Of a stretch of DNA of 64,000 nt, positions 17,108-26,856 are shown in pieces. The notes beneath the pieces are model-generated. The model was not told where the DNA came from, searched no databases, and worked only from the letters and a program-made list of their open reading frames with translations. The stretch comes from Bradyrhizobium iriomotense (GTDB lineage Bacteria > Pseudomonadota > Alphaproteobacteria > Rhizobiales > Xanthobacteraceae): positions 806,001 to 870,000 of the forward strand of contig NZ_JAFCLP010000002.1 of the NCBI RefSeq assembly GCF_018129405.1, written 5' to 3'. The position numbers and the translations under genes were made by a program. Every line of letters starts with the position of its first letter. The first letter of the stretch is position 1.

Positions 17108-20100
17108 TCACCAGGCGTAGCGCACGGCGCCCTTGCCGGCATAGGCGCGCGTCTGGGGCGAGAACTCGCCCTCGAATGTTGCGGCAGCTGACCAGCCGCT
17201 CGCCCATTTCATCTCGACCGATGTCGTGGTGAGCGCGGAATCGCGCGCCCGCGCGGCGCCATTCACCGCAAAACTCGCGTCCGGAAGCACCAGAAAGCTC
17301 GCTGCCGCCGTGCGGTCGGGATTGAAATCATGGGCCCAGGCGAGGCGGCCGCGCAGGGTGAGGATGCCGTCCTGCATGGCGAAGGACTTGTCGCTGCGCA
17401 GGCCGAGCTCGCTGCGGCTGTCGGTGACGCGCTTGCCGGCGTAGCTCAGTGCAAAGGCCGAGGTGCCGGAGACGACTTGCTCGGTATAGGCCGGTTGATC
17501 GAACAAGGCAGCTTGCACGGCCGCATAGGGCGTCAGGCCGATGCCGCCATTTGCAGGCGCGACGAACCGATAGCCGGTTTCGACGCGGCCCGCCCACGAA
17601 TTGGCCTTGTACGCCGCCCGCAGGCGATCGACGCCGGAGATCGTCACGGTGCGGTCGGTGGTGATGTCCTGCCAGCCATAGGCGAGTGCAGCGGTGATAA
17701 AGGCAGGGCCGTCGGCATGGCGCAGGTAAATGCCGGCCTGGAACAGATCGGAGCGGCCGGAGCCGAGACCATTGATACCGAAGCTGGTGCCGCCGCCAGC
17801 GAGTGCAAAGCCGGCCATTGTGCGCGGCGACAACCAGTGCTCGGCACCAACAGCAGTGGCGTAAGTCCGGCTCGTTGTGTCGTTGGAGCCGACGGCTGCG
17901 TTGCCGGAGGTGGATTGAGAGCCGCCGAGGCCGGCCGCCCACACATTCCAGCGCTGCTCGAAATTGCGGGGCGGGCCATCTGCCAACATCGCGAAGGCGT
18001 CGGTTCGCCTGGCGGCGCGATTCTCGTCGGCAAAGCCGGTCGCCGCGCCGGCGCCCGGCGCTCCCTGCGTGGTGGGATCGGTGAGCAGGCCTACGAACCG
18101 GCCCATCGCGTTGAACGTGGTCTGTTGGACGCCCGCTCCGGTCTCGCCGGATGCCTGGGTCAGGCCCGCCGGTGTCAACGCGCCGTAGACGGCGGGGATG
18201 CCGCCGGTGCGATTGAAGAAGCCCGTGAGTGCATTGCCGACGGCCTGCTGGTTGCCGTTCAATCCGCCGGGGATGGCAAAGTTCAGGACGAGGTTGAGAT
18301 AGGCGTCGTTGACACCGTAGCTCAAGGTCGTCTGGAAATTCGACGGCAGGTTGGTGTTCACGAGCGAGGCGAATGTCGCGGAAACGCCGCCGCTTGCGGT
18401 GAGGATCGTGTAGGTCTTGCTGACATAGCTGCCATTGGCGAACACCGCATTCACGGTCGCGCCGCCGAGTGTCGCCGTGCCGTTGACGGTTGCGAACGAC
18501 GCGCTCGATGGGTCGAGCTGCACCCGGTAGATCGCACCCGATTGCATCACGAGATTGCCGTCGATCGTCATCGACGATCCCGCCGTGCCATTGCCCGGCG
18601 CCAGCACGCCGCCGGCATTGATCGTCACCGTCAGGGGATCGACGAGTCCGCTGCCGGTGAGGGTGGCGCCGGCGTTCACCGTCACCGCCGAAGTGGCGGT
18701 GATCGCGCCTTCGACGTCGAGCACACCGGCATTCACGATCGTCGCGCCGGTGTAGGAGCTGGTTCCCGTCAGCACCAGCGTTCCGCTGCCGATCTTGGTC
18801 AGCCCTCCAGCGCCGCCAACGGCTCCCGACAGCGTCACGCTGTAGCCGTTGCTATCGAAGGTGCCGCCGCCCGCGTTGAGCGTCACGGACCGGCTGCTGA
18901 CGAAGTCGGCAAGGACCTGCAAAGTGCCGCCACCAAAGCTCAGTCCACCCGACGCTGCGCCCAGATTCGAGTCGGAGGTCACGGCGAGCGTGCCCTGGTC
19001 GATGCTCCAGGGCGTCGCCGCCGTCGTCGTGCCGGTCAGCGTCCAGGTGCCGGTGCCGGTCTTCACGAAGGTCGAAAAGCCCTGATACTGCGCCGTGGTG
19101 CCGATACTGGAGACATCGAACGTGCTGTTCGCCGATCCACCGAGCCGGAACGTATCCGTGCCGGTGCCGACGACGTTGCCCGTGATGGCCGAGCCAGCCC
19201 ACAGCTCCAGGACGTTGCTGCCGCCAGTGAAGGTGATCGCGTTGGCGCGGGTCGAACCGTCATTCAGTCCCCCGGAAATCGAGCCGCTGTTGATGATGGT
19301 GAGGTCGGCGCCCACCACGCCGGCGCCGCCCACGCCGTCACTTCCGTGCGTCGCTGAAGACGAGGCCGCGCCCGCATTGCCCGCATCGCCGCCGACGATG
19401 CTCCCCGAATTGATGAGCGTGCCCCCGCCGGCGAGGTAGACGGCGGCACCGCCGTTGCCGCCATCGCCGGCCGCGGATGTTTGGCTGCTGACGGGCGCGT
19501 TGCCGCCATTGCCGCCCTTGCCGCCGGCAATGGTGCCGGTATTGGTGAGGACGCCGCTGCCGGTCAGGAAGACGCCATAGCCTCCGTCGCCGCCGTCGCC
19601 GGCAAAGCCGTTCCCCGTCGTGGCCGCGCCGCCATTGCCGCCGGTGCCGCCGTTGACGGTGCCGGTGTTGGTATAGGCGAGACCGCTGCCGTTGACGACG
19701 ACGCCATAGCCACCGGCGCCGCCGCCGCCAGCGGCGTAGTTGCCGGTCGTCGAGCCGCCGCGCCCGCCGGTCCCGCCGGTGATCGTCGCGGTATTGGTGG
19801 TATCCGTGGTCACGACGGCGCCGTGTCCGCCGCCGCCGCCACCGCCGCCGCCGTGGCTCGAGTCGCCATTGTTGCCGTTTTGGCCCTGTCCCCCTCCAGC
19901 AGCGCCACCGGCGCCACCGGCGATAGTGCTTGTGGAATCCGTCCCACCGTTGCCGCCGGTGACCCCGGCGCCGCCGCCGCCGGCGCCACGGGTCGCCAAG
20001 GGCGCGTCGCCCCCGGCGCCCCCGACGCCTGTCGCGGAGCTGGTTCCGCCATTTGGGAAGCTGACGCTGCCGCTGCCGCCGTCGCCGCCACGCGTCGCCT

Positions 20101-20218
20101 GCGCGAAGGCCGGGCTCGCAGCAGCAAGCGACAACGCCGCCGCAAGCCAGAACGGCCGGGCTCGCACCTGCGGTTGTCTTAGAGGTCCGCAGCGGTCGGA
20201 CCTAACAGCGAACGGCAC
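17108..20218 (-). CDS. Glycine-rich autotransporter (type Va secretion)
   Basis: A 1036-residue outer-membrane autotransporter. A signal peptide (FWLAAALSLAAASPAFA) is followed by about 290 residues extremely rich in Gly with GGxGG runs, then autotransporter-associated beta-strand repeats (GSGTLVLTGTSSYTGATIV and neighbours, about 380-620), and a C-terminal beta-barrel (about 760-1036) ending in the aromatic residue Trp. The start is a GTG with AAGGGG upstream; no ATG fits the frame. It is probably a surface adhesin or biofilm protein. A DNA-binding protein is encoded divergently 196 bp away. Confidence 0.9.
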   Translation of the reverse strand: MPFAVRSDRCGPLRQPQVRARPFWLAAALSLAAASPAFAQATRGGDGGSGSVSFPNGGTSSATGVGGAGGDAPLATRGAGGGGAGVTGGNGGTDSTSTIAGGAGGAAGGGQGQNGNNGDSSHGGGGGGGGGHGAVVTTDTTNTATITGGTGGRGGSTTGNYAAGGGGAGGYGVVVNGSGLAYTNTGTVNGGTGGNGGAATTGNGFAGDGGDGGYGVFLTGSGVLTNTGTIAGGKGGNGGNAPVSSQTSAAGDGGNGGAAVYLAGGGTLINSGSIVGGDAGNAGAASSSATHGSDGVGGAGVVGADLTIINSGSISGGLNDGSTRANAITFTGGSNVLELWAGSAITGNVVGTGTDTFRLGGSANSTFDVSSIGTTAQYQGFSTFVKTGTGTWTLTGTTTAATPWSIDQGTLAVTSDSNLGAASGGLSFGGGTLQVLADFVSSRSVTLNAGGGTFDSNGYSVTLSGAVGGAGGLTKIGSGTLVLTGTSSYTGATIVNAGVLDVEGAITATSAVTVNAGATLTGSGLVDPLTVTINAGGVLAPGNGTAGSSMTIDGNLVMQSGAIYRVQLDPSSASFATVNGTATLGGATVNAVFANGSYVSKTYTILTASGGVSATFASLVNTNLPSNFQTTLSYGVNDAYLNLVLNFAIPGGLNGNQQAVGNALTGFFNRTGGIPAVYGALTPAGLTQASGETGAGVQQTTFNAMGRFVGLLTDPTTQGAPGAGAATGFADENRAARRTDAFAMLADGPPRNFEQRWNVWAAGLGGSQSTSGNAAVGSNDTTSRTYATAVGAEHWLSPRTMAGFALAGGGTSFGINGLGSGRSDLFQAGIYLRHADGPAFITAALAYGWQDITTDRTVTISGVDRLRAAYKANSWAGRVETGYRFVAPANGGIGLTPYAAVQAALFDQPAYTEQVVSGTSAFALSYAGKRVTDSRSELGLRSDKSFAMQDGILTLRGRLAWAHDFNPDRTAAASFLVLPDASFAVNGAARARDSALTTTSVEMKWASGWSAAATFEGEFSPQTRAYAGKGAVRYAW

Positions 20219-20414
20219 CTCATCCCCTTCGTGCGAAATCGCATGCGACGCGCCGGTTCAACCGACGCGATTTGCGCAAGACCTACCGATGCGGCGGCGC
20301 ACCGAGAACTGCGACTTTTTGGGTGGATTGCATGATCGGTCGCCACCTGAGGCTTGTGCGCAACACGCAGGTCGTGCCAACGGAGAGACGCACACCTGTC
20401 CGGTTCGCCTGGAA

Positions 20415-21320
20415 ATGTCCGTCTCGCCGCTCACCCCGTCACCGGATGCCGTCGCCGCGCTGCGCCGCCATCCCGATTTTTCGCGGGCCATGCGGTCGTC
20501 GGCGGAGGGGGCGGTCGCGATCTACCGGACCAACAAGCTCCTCAACCTGCTCCTGAGCGATCGCGCGCGGGCGCTGTTCACGCACGTCGCGCTCTACCTG
20601 CATTTCGGGCGGGCGGAGTCAGGCCTGACCGTCGGTGCGATGAAGGATCTCTGTGTCGAGCTGGGCCTTTGCAGCCGCGGCCGCTGCGAGGCCTTGCTGG
20701 CCCTGATGCGCGCCGGCGGGCTCTTGATGGCTGCGCCCAGTCCCGATCGCCGAAAGCGTCTGCTTGCGCCGACCGAGAAGCTGCTCGCCCTGCATCGGGT
20801 TCGCTGGGCGCGGCAGTTCGAGGCGATGCGATGCCTGTTTCCGGAAGCTGCGGACTACCTTGCCGCCGTGAGCAGCGACGCGTTCACGGAGGCCTTCGCC
20901 ACAGCGCTCGGCCGGCGTTTCGTCGCGGGTCTTCGTGTCCTCGACAATGCGCCGGACCTCGAGCCGTTCGCGGAGCGCAACGCCGGCGTCGTGATCCTGT
21001 TCAGCCTCGCGCTGTCGGGAAACGAGAGAGATGCATTTCCGCCGGCAGCGCCGGTGCAGCTCTCAATCAATGCGCTTGCGAAGACTTTCTCTGTGTCGCG
21101 CAAGCACGTCCTGTCGTTGCTGCGGGACGCCGAAGACAGGAACCTGCTCGTGCGCAGCGGAGCTGCGAACAACGAGGTCACGCTGTCACCACGCGGACGC
21201 GAGGCTCTGGAGCAGATGCTCGCGACCATGTTTCTCTATCTCGCGCAATGCGCGGACGAGGCGCTCGGCGCTTGCACGGGAAGCGCCGAGCCGTCGTTGC
21301 AGACGGCAACGGCCGGTTAG
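20415..21320 (+). CDS. Winged-helix-like transcriptional regulator (unassigned family)
   Basis: A 301-residue protein that I do not recognise as a named family. Residues about 70-125 ([39 protein letters not shown], read in parts) and about 205-255 ([31 protein letters not shown], in parts) each look like a helix-turn-helix with wing, so it may carry two DNA-binding units. The frame continues far upstream as the mirror of the autotransporter gene; I chose the ATG nearest the conserved start although its ribosome site is weak. Its divergent position suggests control of the autotransporter. Confidence 0.65.
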   Translation: MSVSPLTPSPDAVAALRRHPDFSRAMRSSAEGAVAIYRTNKLLNLLLSDRARALFTHVALYLHFGRAESGLTVGAMKDLCVELGLCSRGRCEALLALMRAGGLLMAAPSPDRRKRLLAPTEKLLALHRVRWARQFEAMRCLFPEAADYLAAVSSDAFTEAFATALGRRFVAGLRVLDNAPDLEPFAERNAGVVILFSLALSGNERDAFPPAAPVQLSINALAKTFSVSRKHVLSLLRDAEDRNLLVRSGAANNEVTLSPRGREALEQMLATMFLYLAQCADEALGACTGSAEPSLQTATAG

Positions 21321-23365
21321 GCCGCCGCAGTCGCCTGCATCCGCTTCACGTCCGGCGGCGTCGCCTCGTCGACCAGCGCTGCGATCGCCTCGGCGGTCGT
21401 CATCACCTTCTGCCCATCGCTGCCGAGCCGTCGGACCGAGACCGAATGCGTCTCGGCCTCCTTCTTGCCGACCACGAGCAGCGCCGGAATCTTGGCCAGA
21501 GAGTGCTCGCGGACCTTGTAGTTGATCTTCTCGTTGCGCAGGTCGATCTCGACCCGAAGCCCTGCGCGCCGCGCCAGCTCCAGCACCTGCTTGGCGTACT
21601 CGTCGCCTTCCGAGGTGATGGTCGTGACCACGGCCTGCACCGGCGAGAGCCAGAGCGGGAAGTTGCCGGCATAGTGCTCGATCAGGATGCCGATGTAGCG
21701 CTCCATCGAGCCGCAGATCGCGCGATGCACCATGACGGGCGGCTTCTTGCCGCCGTCATGGTCGATGTAGAACGCACCGAACCGTTCCGGCAGGTTGAAG
21801 TCGACCTGCGTCGTGCCGCACTGCCAGTCGCGGCCGATGGCGTCGCGCAGCACATATTCGAACTTCGGCCCGTAGAACGCGCCTTCGCCTGGATTGATCT
21901 CGGTCTTGATGTGATTGTTCTGCGTCTGGATCTCGCGCAGCACGGTCGCCATCACGCGTTCGGCGTGATCCCACATCGCGTCGGTGCCGACGCGCTTGTC
22001 GGGGCGGGTCGACAGCTTCACCGTGAGGTCGCCGGTGAAGCCGAAATCCGCGTAGGTCGACAGGATGAGATCGTTGATCTTCAGGCACTCTTCGGCGAGC
22101 TGGTCCTCGGTGCAGAAGATGTGCGCGTCATCCTGGGTGAAGCCGCGCACGCGCATCAGGCCATGCATGGCGCCGGACGGCTCGTAGCGATGCACCACGC
22201 CGAACTCGGCGAGGCGCAGCGGCAGGTCGCGGTAGCTCTTCAGGCCGTGCTTGAAGATCTGGACATGGCCCGGGCAGTTCATCGGCTTCAGTGCGAACCA
22301 ACGCTTGTCCTCGGCCTCGTCGCCGGCCGACTGCGCCGCGAACATGTTCTCGCGGTACCAGCCCCAATGGCCCGAGGTCTCCCACAGCACCTTGTCGAGG
22401 ATCTGCGGCGCGTTGACCTCGCTGTAGTCGCCGGTCAGGCGGCGGCGCATATAGGCGATCAGCTGCTGGAAGATGGTCCAGCCCTTCGGGTGCCAGAACA
22501 CGACGCCCGGACCTTCCTCCTGGAAGTGGAAGAGGTCGAGCTCGCGCCCGAGCTTGCGATGGTCGCGCTTCTCGGCTTCCTCGATCTGCTTCAGATAAGC
22601 GTCGAGGTCCTCCTGCTTGGCGAAGGCGGTGCCGTAGATGCGGGTCAGCATCGGGTTGTTGGAATCGCCGCGCCAATAGGCGCCGGCCACCTTCATCAGC
22701 TTGAAGGCATTGCCGACCTTGCCGGTCGAGGTCATGTGCGGGCCGCGGCACAGGTCGAACCAGTCGCCCTGGTAGTAGATCTTGATCGGCTCGGTGCCGG
22801 GAATGGCGTCGACCAGCTCGACCTTGAACGCCTCGCCCTTGTCGCGGAATACCTGCTTGGTCTTCTCGCGATCCCAGACTTCCTTGGTGAAGGGTTTGTC
22901 ACGCGCGATGATCTCGCGCATCTTCTTCTCGATCGCGGCAAAGTCTTCCGGCGTGAACGGCTCGTTGCGGAAGAAGTCGTAATAGAAGCCGTTCTCGATC
23001 ACCGGACCGATGGTGACCTGGGTGCCCGGCCACAGTGTCTGCACGGCTTCGGCCAGCACATGCGCGCAGTCGTGGCGGATCAATTCGAGTGCGCGCGGGT
23101 CGTCGCGATTGACGAGCTCGATCCTGGCGTCGGCCTCGATGGGATCGTTGAGATCGGCGAGCGCGCCGTCGAGCGCCATCGCAACCGTGCGCTTGGCCAG
23201 CGACGGCGAGATGCCCTTGGCGATATCGAGGCCGGTGATGCCCTTGTCGAACTGGCGCTGGGCGCCGTCGGGGAAGGTGAGGGTGACTTTGGGAGCGGGG
23301 GTCACGGGCTTCAGGTTGGAGAGGCTGTACTGGAAGCCGGACTCGGATTTGGGCTGGTCGGTCAT
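21317..23365 (-). CDS. thrS: Threonyl-tRNA synthetase
   Basis: A 682-residue class II synthetase that charges tRNA-Thr. The TGS domain is at about 26-87, followed by the second additional editing domain with H98, H102, C206 and H210 (HDCAH, DLCRGPH), which hydrolyses mischarged Ser-tRNA. The catalytic domain (about 280-575) has zinc ligands C364 (MNCPGH), H415 and a third His in [14 protein letters not shown]. The anticodon-binding domain forms the last 100 residues. It ends within the last codons of the convergent regulator gene. It is essential and presumably constitutive; no leader element is visible. Confidence 0.98.
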   Translation of the reverse strand: MTDQPKSESGFQYSLSNLKPVTPAPKVTLTFPDGAQRQFDKGITGLDIAKGISPSLAKRTVAMALDGALADLNDPIEADARIELVNRDDPRALELIRHDCAHVLAEAVQTLWPGTQVTIGPVIENGFYYDFFRNEPFTPEDFAAIEKKMREIIARDKPFTKEVWDREKTKQVFRDKGEAFKVELVDAIPGTEPIKIYYQGDWFDLCRGPHMTSTGKVGNAFKLMKVAGAYWRGDSNNPMLTRIYGTAFAKQEDLDAYLKQIEEAEKRDHRKLGRELDLFHFQEEGPGVVFWHPKGWTIFQQLIAYMRRRLTGDYSEVNAPQILDKVLWETSGHWGWYRENMFAAQSAGDEAEDKRWFALKPMNCPGHVQIFKHGLKSYRDLPLRLAEFGVVHRYEPSGAMHGLMRVRGFTQDDAHIFCTEDQLAEECLKINDLILSTYADFGFTGDLTVKLSTRPDKRVGTDAMWDHAERVMATVLREIQTQNNHIKTEINPGEGAFYGPKFEYVLRDAIGRDWQCGTTQVDFNLPERFGAFYIDHDGGKKPPVMVHRAICGSMERYIGILIEHYAGNFPLWLSPVQAVVTTITSEGDEYAKQVLELARRAGLRVEIDLRNEKINYKVREHSLAKIPALLVVGKKEAETHSVSVRRLGSDGQKVMTTAEAIAALVDEATPPDVKRMQATAAA

Positions 23366-23550
23366 TGCTTTCTCCTGAGGCTCACTCCTGCGAACGAGCG
23401 CAGGTAAGCGGGAACGAGCGATATATCAGGGGATTCGGCCTGTGCAATCCGGCATTTCCAAGAAAGTGGCGCGCAAAACCCGCGGCGCAGCCTCAACTAT
23501 TTGACGTTGTACCCTTTAACTCGTCACAAGCCGCCGCTACATGCGTTTGC

Positions 23551-24726
23551 ATGGAAAATGCCCCTGCCGCCGGCCGTTTCGCGCCAACCGCCCTGATGCT
23601 TGGCAACCTCGTGACCGGCTGCTCCGTATTGGCGCCGGCGGGCATACTGCCGGAGCTGTCGGCGGGGCTTGGGATCACCATCCACGCGGCCGGGCTTCTG
23701 ATCACCTTCGGTGCGGTGACGCTGTGCATCGGCTCGCCGCTGACGGCGTGGCTGACCAGCCGCATCGAGCGGCGGACTCTGCTCACCACCACGCTGGCAG
23801 TGCTCGCGCTCGGCAATCTCGCCTCGGCGTTTGCGCCCGACTACACGAGCCTCCTCGTCATCCGCCTGGTGATGCTCGCGGTCGGCGCGCTCTACACGCC
23901 GCAGGCGGCCGGCACCGCGGCGCTGATCGTGCCGGCGGAGCGGCGCGGCAGCACGATCGCCTATATCTTCCTCGGCTGGTCGCTGGCGGCCGCCGTCGGT
24001 CTGCCGCTGATCACCTTCATCGCCAGCCGCTATGGCTGGCGCGCCGCCTATGGCGGGATCGGCGCGCTCGGCCTCATTAGCTTCCTGTTGCTGCTGTTGC
24101 GCCTGCCGGCGGGCTTGAAGGGTACGCCGGTGGATCTGAAGACCTGGAGCGCGGTCGGCCGTAGCAGGACGATCTTGCTGCTGCTGGCGATCACCATGCT
24201 GCAAATGTCCGGGCAGTTCGTGGTGTTCACTTTCATGGGCCCGCTGCTGAAGAAGCTGACCGGAGCGAGCCCCGATGCGGTCGGCATGGTGTTCGCGATC
24301 TACGGCGTCTGCGGCTTCCTCGGGGTCGCCATCGCGACACGAATCGTCGACACTTGGGGGCCTTACCGGACCTCGCTGCTGTTCACCTGCCTCGTGCTTG
24401 CGGGCATCACCACCTGGGCGCTGAGCGCGGGCATCATCGCGTTGATGGCGATCGCGGTCGCGATCTGGGGCCTCGGCTTTGCCTCGACCAATTCGATGCA
24501 GCAGGTGCGGCTGGTCGCGGCTGCGCCGCCGCTTGCGCCGGCGACCGTCGCGCTCAACACCTCGGTCCTCTATATCGGCCAGGCCGTCGGGTCCGCCACG
24601 GGCGGATTGCTGTTCGCCCGCGAACTCCTGCATACGATCGGCTTCGTGGCGGTCGGCTTCGTCGTGCTGGCGCTGATCCTGGTGATCCTGACCCAGCCCC
24701 GGCCGGTTGCTGCTGGGACGGCTTGA
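23551..24726 (+). CDS. MFS transporter, drug/metabolite exporter type (DHA1-like)
   Basis: A 391-residue protein with about 12 hydrophobic segments and the arrangement of sugar-efflux/DHA1 permeases (GNLVTGCSVLAPAGILPELSAG at the start, then loop 2-3 TSRIERRTLL). The central cytoplasmic loop lies at about residue 195. The ATG used here begins MENAPAAGRF; no good ribosome site is seen, and a longer frame reaches back into the thrS promoter. It is divergent from thrS. Substrate cannot be predicted from sequence; related proteins export arabinose, purines or drugs. Confidence 0.85.
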   Translation: MENAPAAGRFAPTALMLGNLVTGCSVLAPAGILPELSAGLGITIHAAGLLITFGAVTLCIGSPLTAWLTSRIERRTLLTTTLAVLALGNLASAFAPDYTSLLVIRLVMLAVGALYTPQAAGTAALIVPAERRGSTIAYIFLGWSLAAAVGLPLITFIASRYGWRAAYGGIGALGLISFLLLLLRLPAGLKGTPVDLKTWSAVGRSRTILLLLAITMLQMSGQFVVFTFMGPLLKKLTGASPDAVGMVFAIYGVCGFLGVAIATRIVDTWGPYRTSLLFTCLVLAGITTWALSAGIIALMAIAVAIWGLGFASTNSMQQVRLVAAAPPLAPATVALNTSVLYIGQAVGSATGGLLFARELLHTIGFVAVGFVVLALILVILTQPRPVAAGTA

Positions 24727-24818
24727 AATCCCGCGTTTTCGTGCGTGCAAGGTGCTTGGCAAACGGCGCGTCAGAGCGCTAGAACGCCGGTCATGGGGAC
24801 CAAAGAGAGTTGACTGAG

Positions 24819-25196
24819 ATGAGGATGATTCTGGCGGTTGCTGCGGTGCTCTATTCAGCCTCCGCGTTCGCGCAAGCCGACAAGCCACCGATGGTCGGGG
24901 ACAAGCCGCTGGTGCAGGTCAAGCCCAAAGGGACCAAGGCGGCGGCCGCAACTGCCGCGCCGGCGCCGAAGGGCAAGCCGCAATCGATCGCGGCGCGGCT
25001 CCAGGCCTGTCTCGAGATCGACGACGGCACCAAGGACCGTCTCAACTGCTACGACGCGGTGATCCCGCCGGCGCCGAAGCCGAAGCCGGCGAAGGCCAAG
25101 GGGTACGCCGATTGCCGCTTCTTCAAGGAGGAGGATGAGCGGCTGGCCTGCTTCAACGGCTTTGCCGAGAGCATTCCGAAGCTGCCGAAGAGCTAA
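24819..25196 (+). CDS. Secreted protein with two DRLxC[YF] Cys motifs
   Basis: A 125-residue protein with signal peptide MRMILAVAAVLYSASAFAQA, an Ala/Lys/Pro-rich spacer, and two related motifs: CLEIDDGTKDRLNCYDA and CRFFKEEDERLACFNGF. Each pairs two cysteines 12-13 residues apart around D-x-R-L-x-C-aromatic, probably as disulphides in the periplasm. AAAGAGAG lies 9 bases before the ATG. The motif is found in several small periplasmic proteins of proteobacteria, but I know of no assigned function. It is convergent with the following hydrolase gene. Confidence 0.72.
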   Translation: MRMILAVAAVLYSASAFAQADKPPMVGDKPLVQVKPKGTKAAAATAAPAPKGKPQSIAARLQACLEIDDGTKDRLNCYDAVIPPAPKPKPAKAKGYADCRFFKEEDERLACFNGFAESIPKLPKS

Positions 25197-25217
25197 GCGT
25201 TCGCGTTCAGTCGCGGA

Positions 25218-26540
25218 CTATCGGCTCGAGGGCGATGAAGCGGTGGCTGCTACGCGCGTGAGCGCCAGCGCCGGCGTCGCCGACATCTTCACCAGCACGT
25301 CCTTGAGCGGATCCCGCGTCCAGGCGCGGGTCACGTAGTCGCGATGGGTGATGCCGTCGCCGGTCTCCACGAACACCACGCTGCCGGGACGTAGCGGCCC
25401 GTCCATGTCCTCGGAGACGCTGATGCCCTTCTGCCTGAGCATGCTCATCAGCTCGCGGTCGCGCCGTGCGGTGTAACGGGTGTAGGAGCTGACGAAGAAG
25501 CCGGAACGGTGGCTCTCGATCCAGGAGGCGAACTTGTCCATTTCGCCATAGACGGCGTCGAGCAGCACGACGCCGCGGACGCGGTCGCTGATGCCGCCGA
25601 CCTCTAAGCTCCAGGCCGTCGGCAGGAAGCCGCCGCTATAGCCGACGATGACGATCGGCATGTTGGCGAAGGCGCGCGCGCTGTTGGGATCGCCAGTGAG
25701 GTGGGCGAGGTGGCTCGCCGATTCCTCCATGAAGCGCTTGAAGCCGCCCGGCTGCCAGAATTTTCCGGCGCTGGAATCGGCGGCATCGACCGCCATCTGC
25801 GGCGCAAGCAGGATGGCATTGGCGCCGGAATCCGTGATCTGCTGCGGCACCAGCTGCCGGTTGCGCACGTCGCGCTCAAGCGTCGCACCATTGCCGTGGA
25901 AGAACACCACGATCACGCCCGGCTTGCGCGCGTCGAAATGCTCGGGCACGTGCACCAGCACGCGGCTGTCGCTGTAGGTCTCGTCCTGCCAGTAGACGCG
26001 TCCGGAATAGCTGCGGTGGCCGCGGCGGTCACCCTTGGAGATGTTGAGGAACGGTGCGTCGGATGCGGGGTTGTTGCCGAAATAGGGAAAGGCCGACGAC
26101 TTCATGCTGACGAGCGTGGTCAGGTCTTCGCGCGGCGGCCGCTGGTAGGGGACTTGCGGCGCGAGCGAGGCGACCTTGTAGGGCGCCTGCTCCGGCTGCT
26201 GCTGCACGGCACGCTTGGGCGAGAAGTCCGACATCTGCCGTTGCAGGAAACTCTCGCTCGCCAAGGGGAAACGTTCCCTGAATTGCGGTGCGGGGAAGCG
26301 GTCCTCGAATGTGTCGCCGCTGGCAACTTGTTGGGTATTGGTCTTGGCGACCACCTGGACATTGGCCTGCGAGTGCGCCGCGAGCGCCGCCGGATCAGGC
26401 GCCTTGCCGCATTGAACCAGCGTGAGCGACAGCGGTACCAAGACTGGGATCAGCCCGAGCCGGAGCGCACGACCGTGCCGACCGGACGAGGCCCGATCGG
26501 CACGAATGTCAGCTCTCGTGTTTGGAACGGCCCCGACCAT
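25218..26540 (-). CDS. Secreted alpha/beta-hydrolase-like protein
   Basis: A 440-residue protein. The N-terminus has a basic stretch and hydrophobic segment (LGLIPVLVPLSLTLVQCG). C44 could be a lipidation site, but Gln at -1 is unusual for a lipobox. The region at 55-165 is low-complexity and probably flexible. The C-terminal domain has an oxyanion-type HGNG at 215-218, a nucleophile elbow G-Y-S302-G-G, an acid candidate in VLLDAVYGEMD and a His candidate in GDGITHRDY. This supports a serine hydrolase of unknown substrate in the cell envelope. Confidence 0.72.
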   Translation of the reverse strand: MVGAVPNTRADIRADRASSGRHGRALRLGLIPVLVPLSLTLVQCGKAPDPAALAAHSQANVQVVAKTNTQQVASGDTFEDRFPAPQFRERFPLASESFLQRQMSDFSPKRAVQQQPEQAPYKVASLAPQVPYQRPPREDLTTLVSMKSSAFPYFGNNPASDAPFLNISKGDRRGHRSYSGRVYWQDETYSDSRVLVHVPEHFDARKPGVIVVFFHGNGATLERDVRNRQLVPQQITDSGANAILLAPQMAVDAADSSAGKFWQPGGFKRFMEESASHLAHLTGDPNSARAFANMPIVIVGYSGGFLPTAWSLEVGGISDRVRGVVLLDAVYGEMDKFASWIESHRSGFFVSSYTRYTARRDRELMSMLRQKGISVSEDMDGPLRPGSVVFVETGDGITHRDYVTRAWTRDPLKDVLVKMSATPALALTRVAATASSPSSR

Positions 26541-26856
26541 CCACCCATGACCCCAATCCAGCGGGCAACGTTTAAGATAATTGAGCCGACTGGCGTTTAG
26601 GCGACGTTAACTGTCCGGAGAAACTTCCCCACATCCGGAACGCTGAAAAGGACCATGCAATCGTGTCGTGATTGTGGGGAGGGGAGGCGGGATACTCCGG
26701 TGCTCGCGCTGCTTTATTGCCCGGGAGCATGCATAAGCGGTGCTGAAATACCGATATCCTTTGCCTCATTTAGCCCTTGTTAACCCTGCTTGAATTGACT
26801 GGACCAAACTGCACGATGCTACCCACGAGGCGTGACGCCTGAGGTTAAGGACCCCA
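26541..26856. other. Intergenic region between hydrolase and permease
   Basis: This 316-bp divergent gap must carry the promoters of both flanking genes. It is locally AT-rich around 26570-26640 and 26730-26800. I see no gene, convincing -35/-10 pair or long palindrome. Confidence 0.5.
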
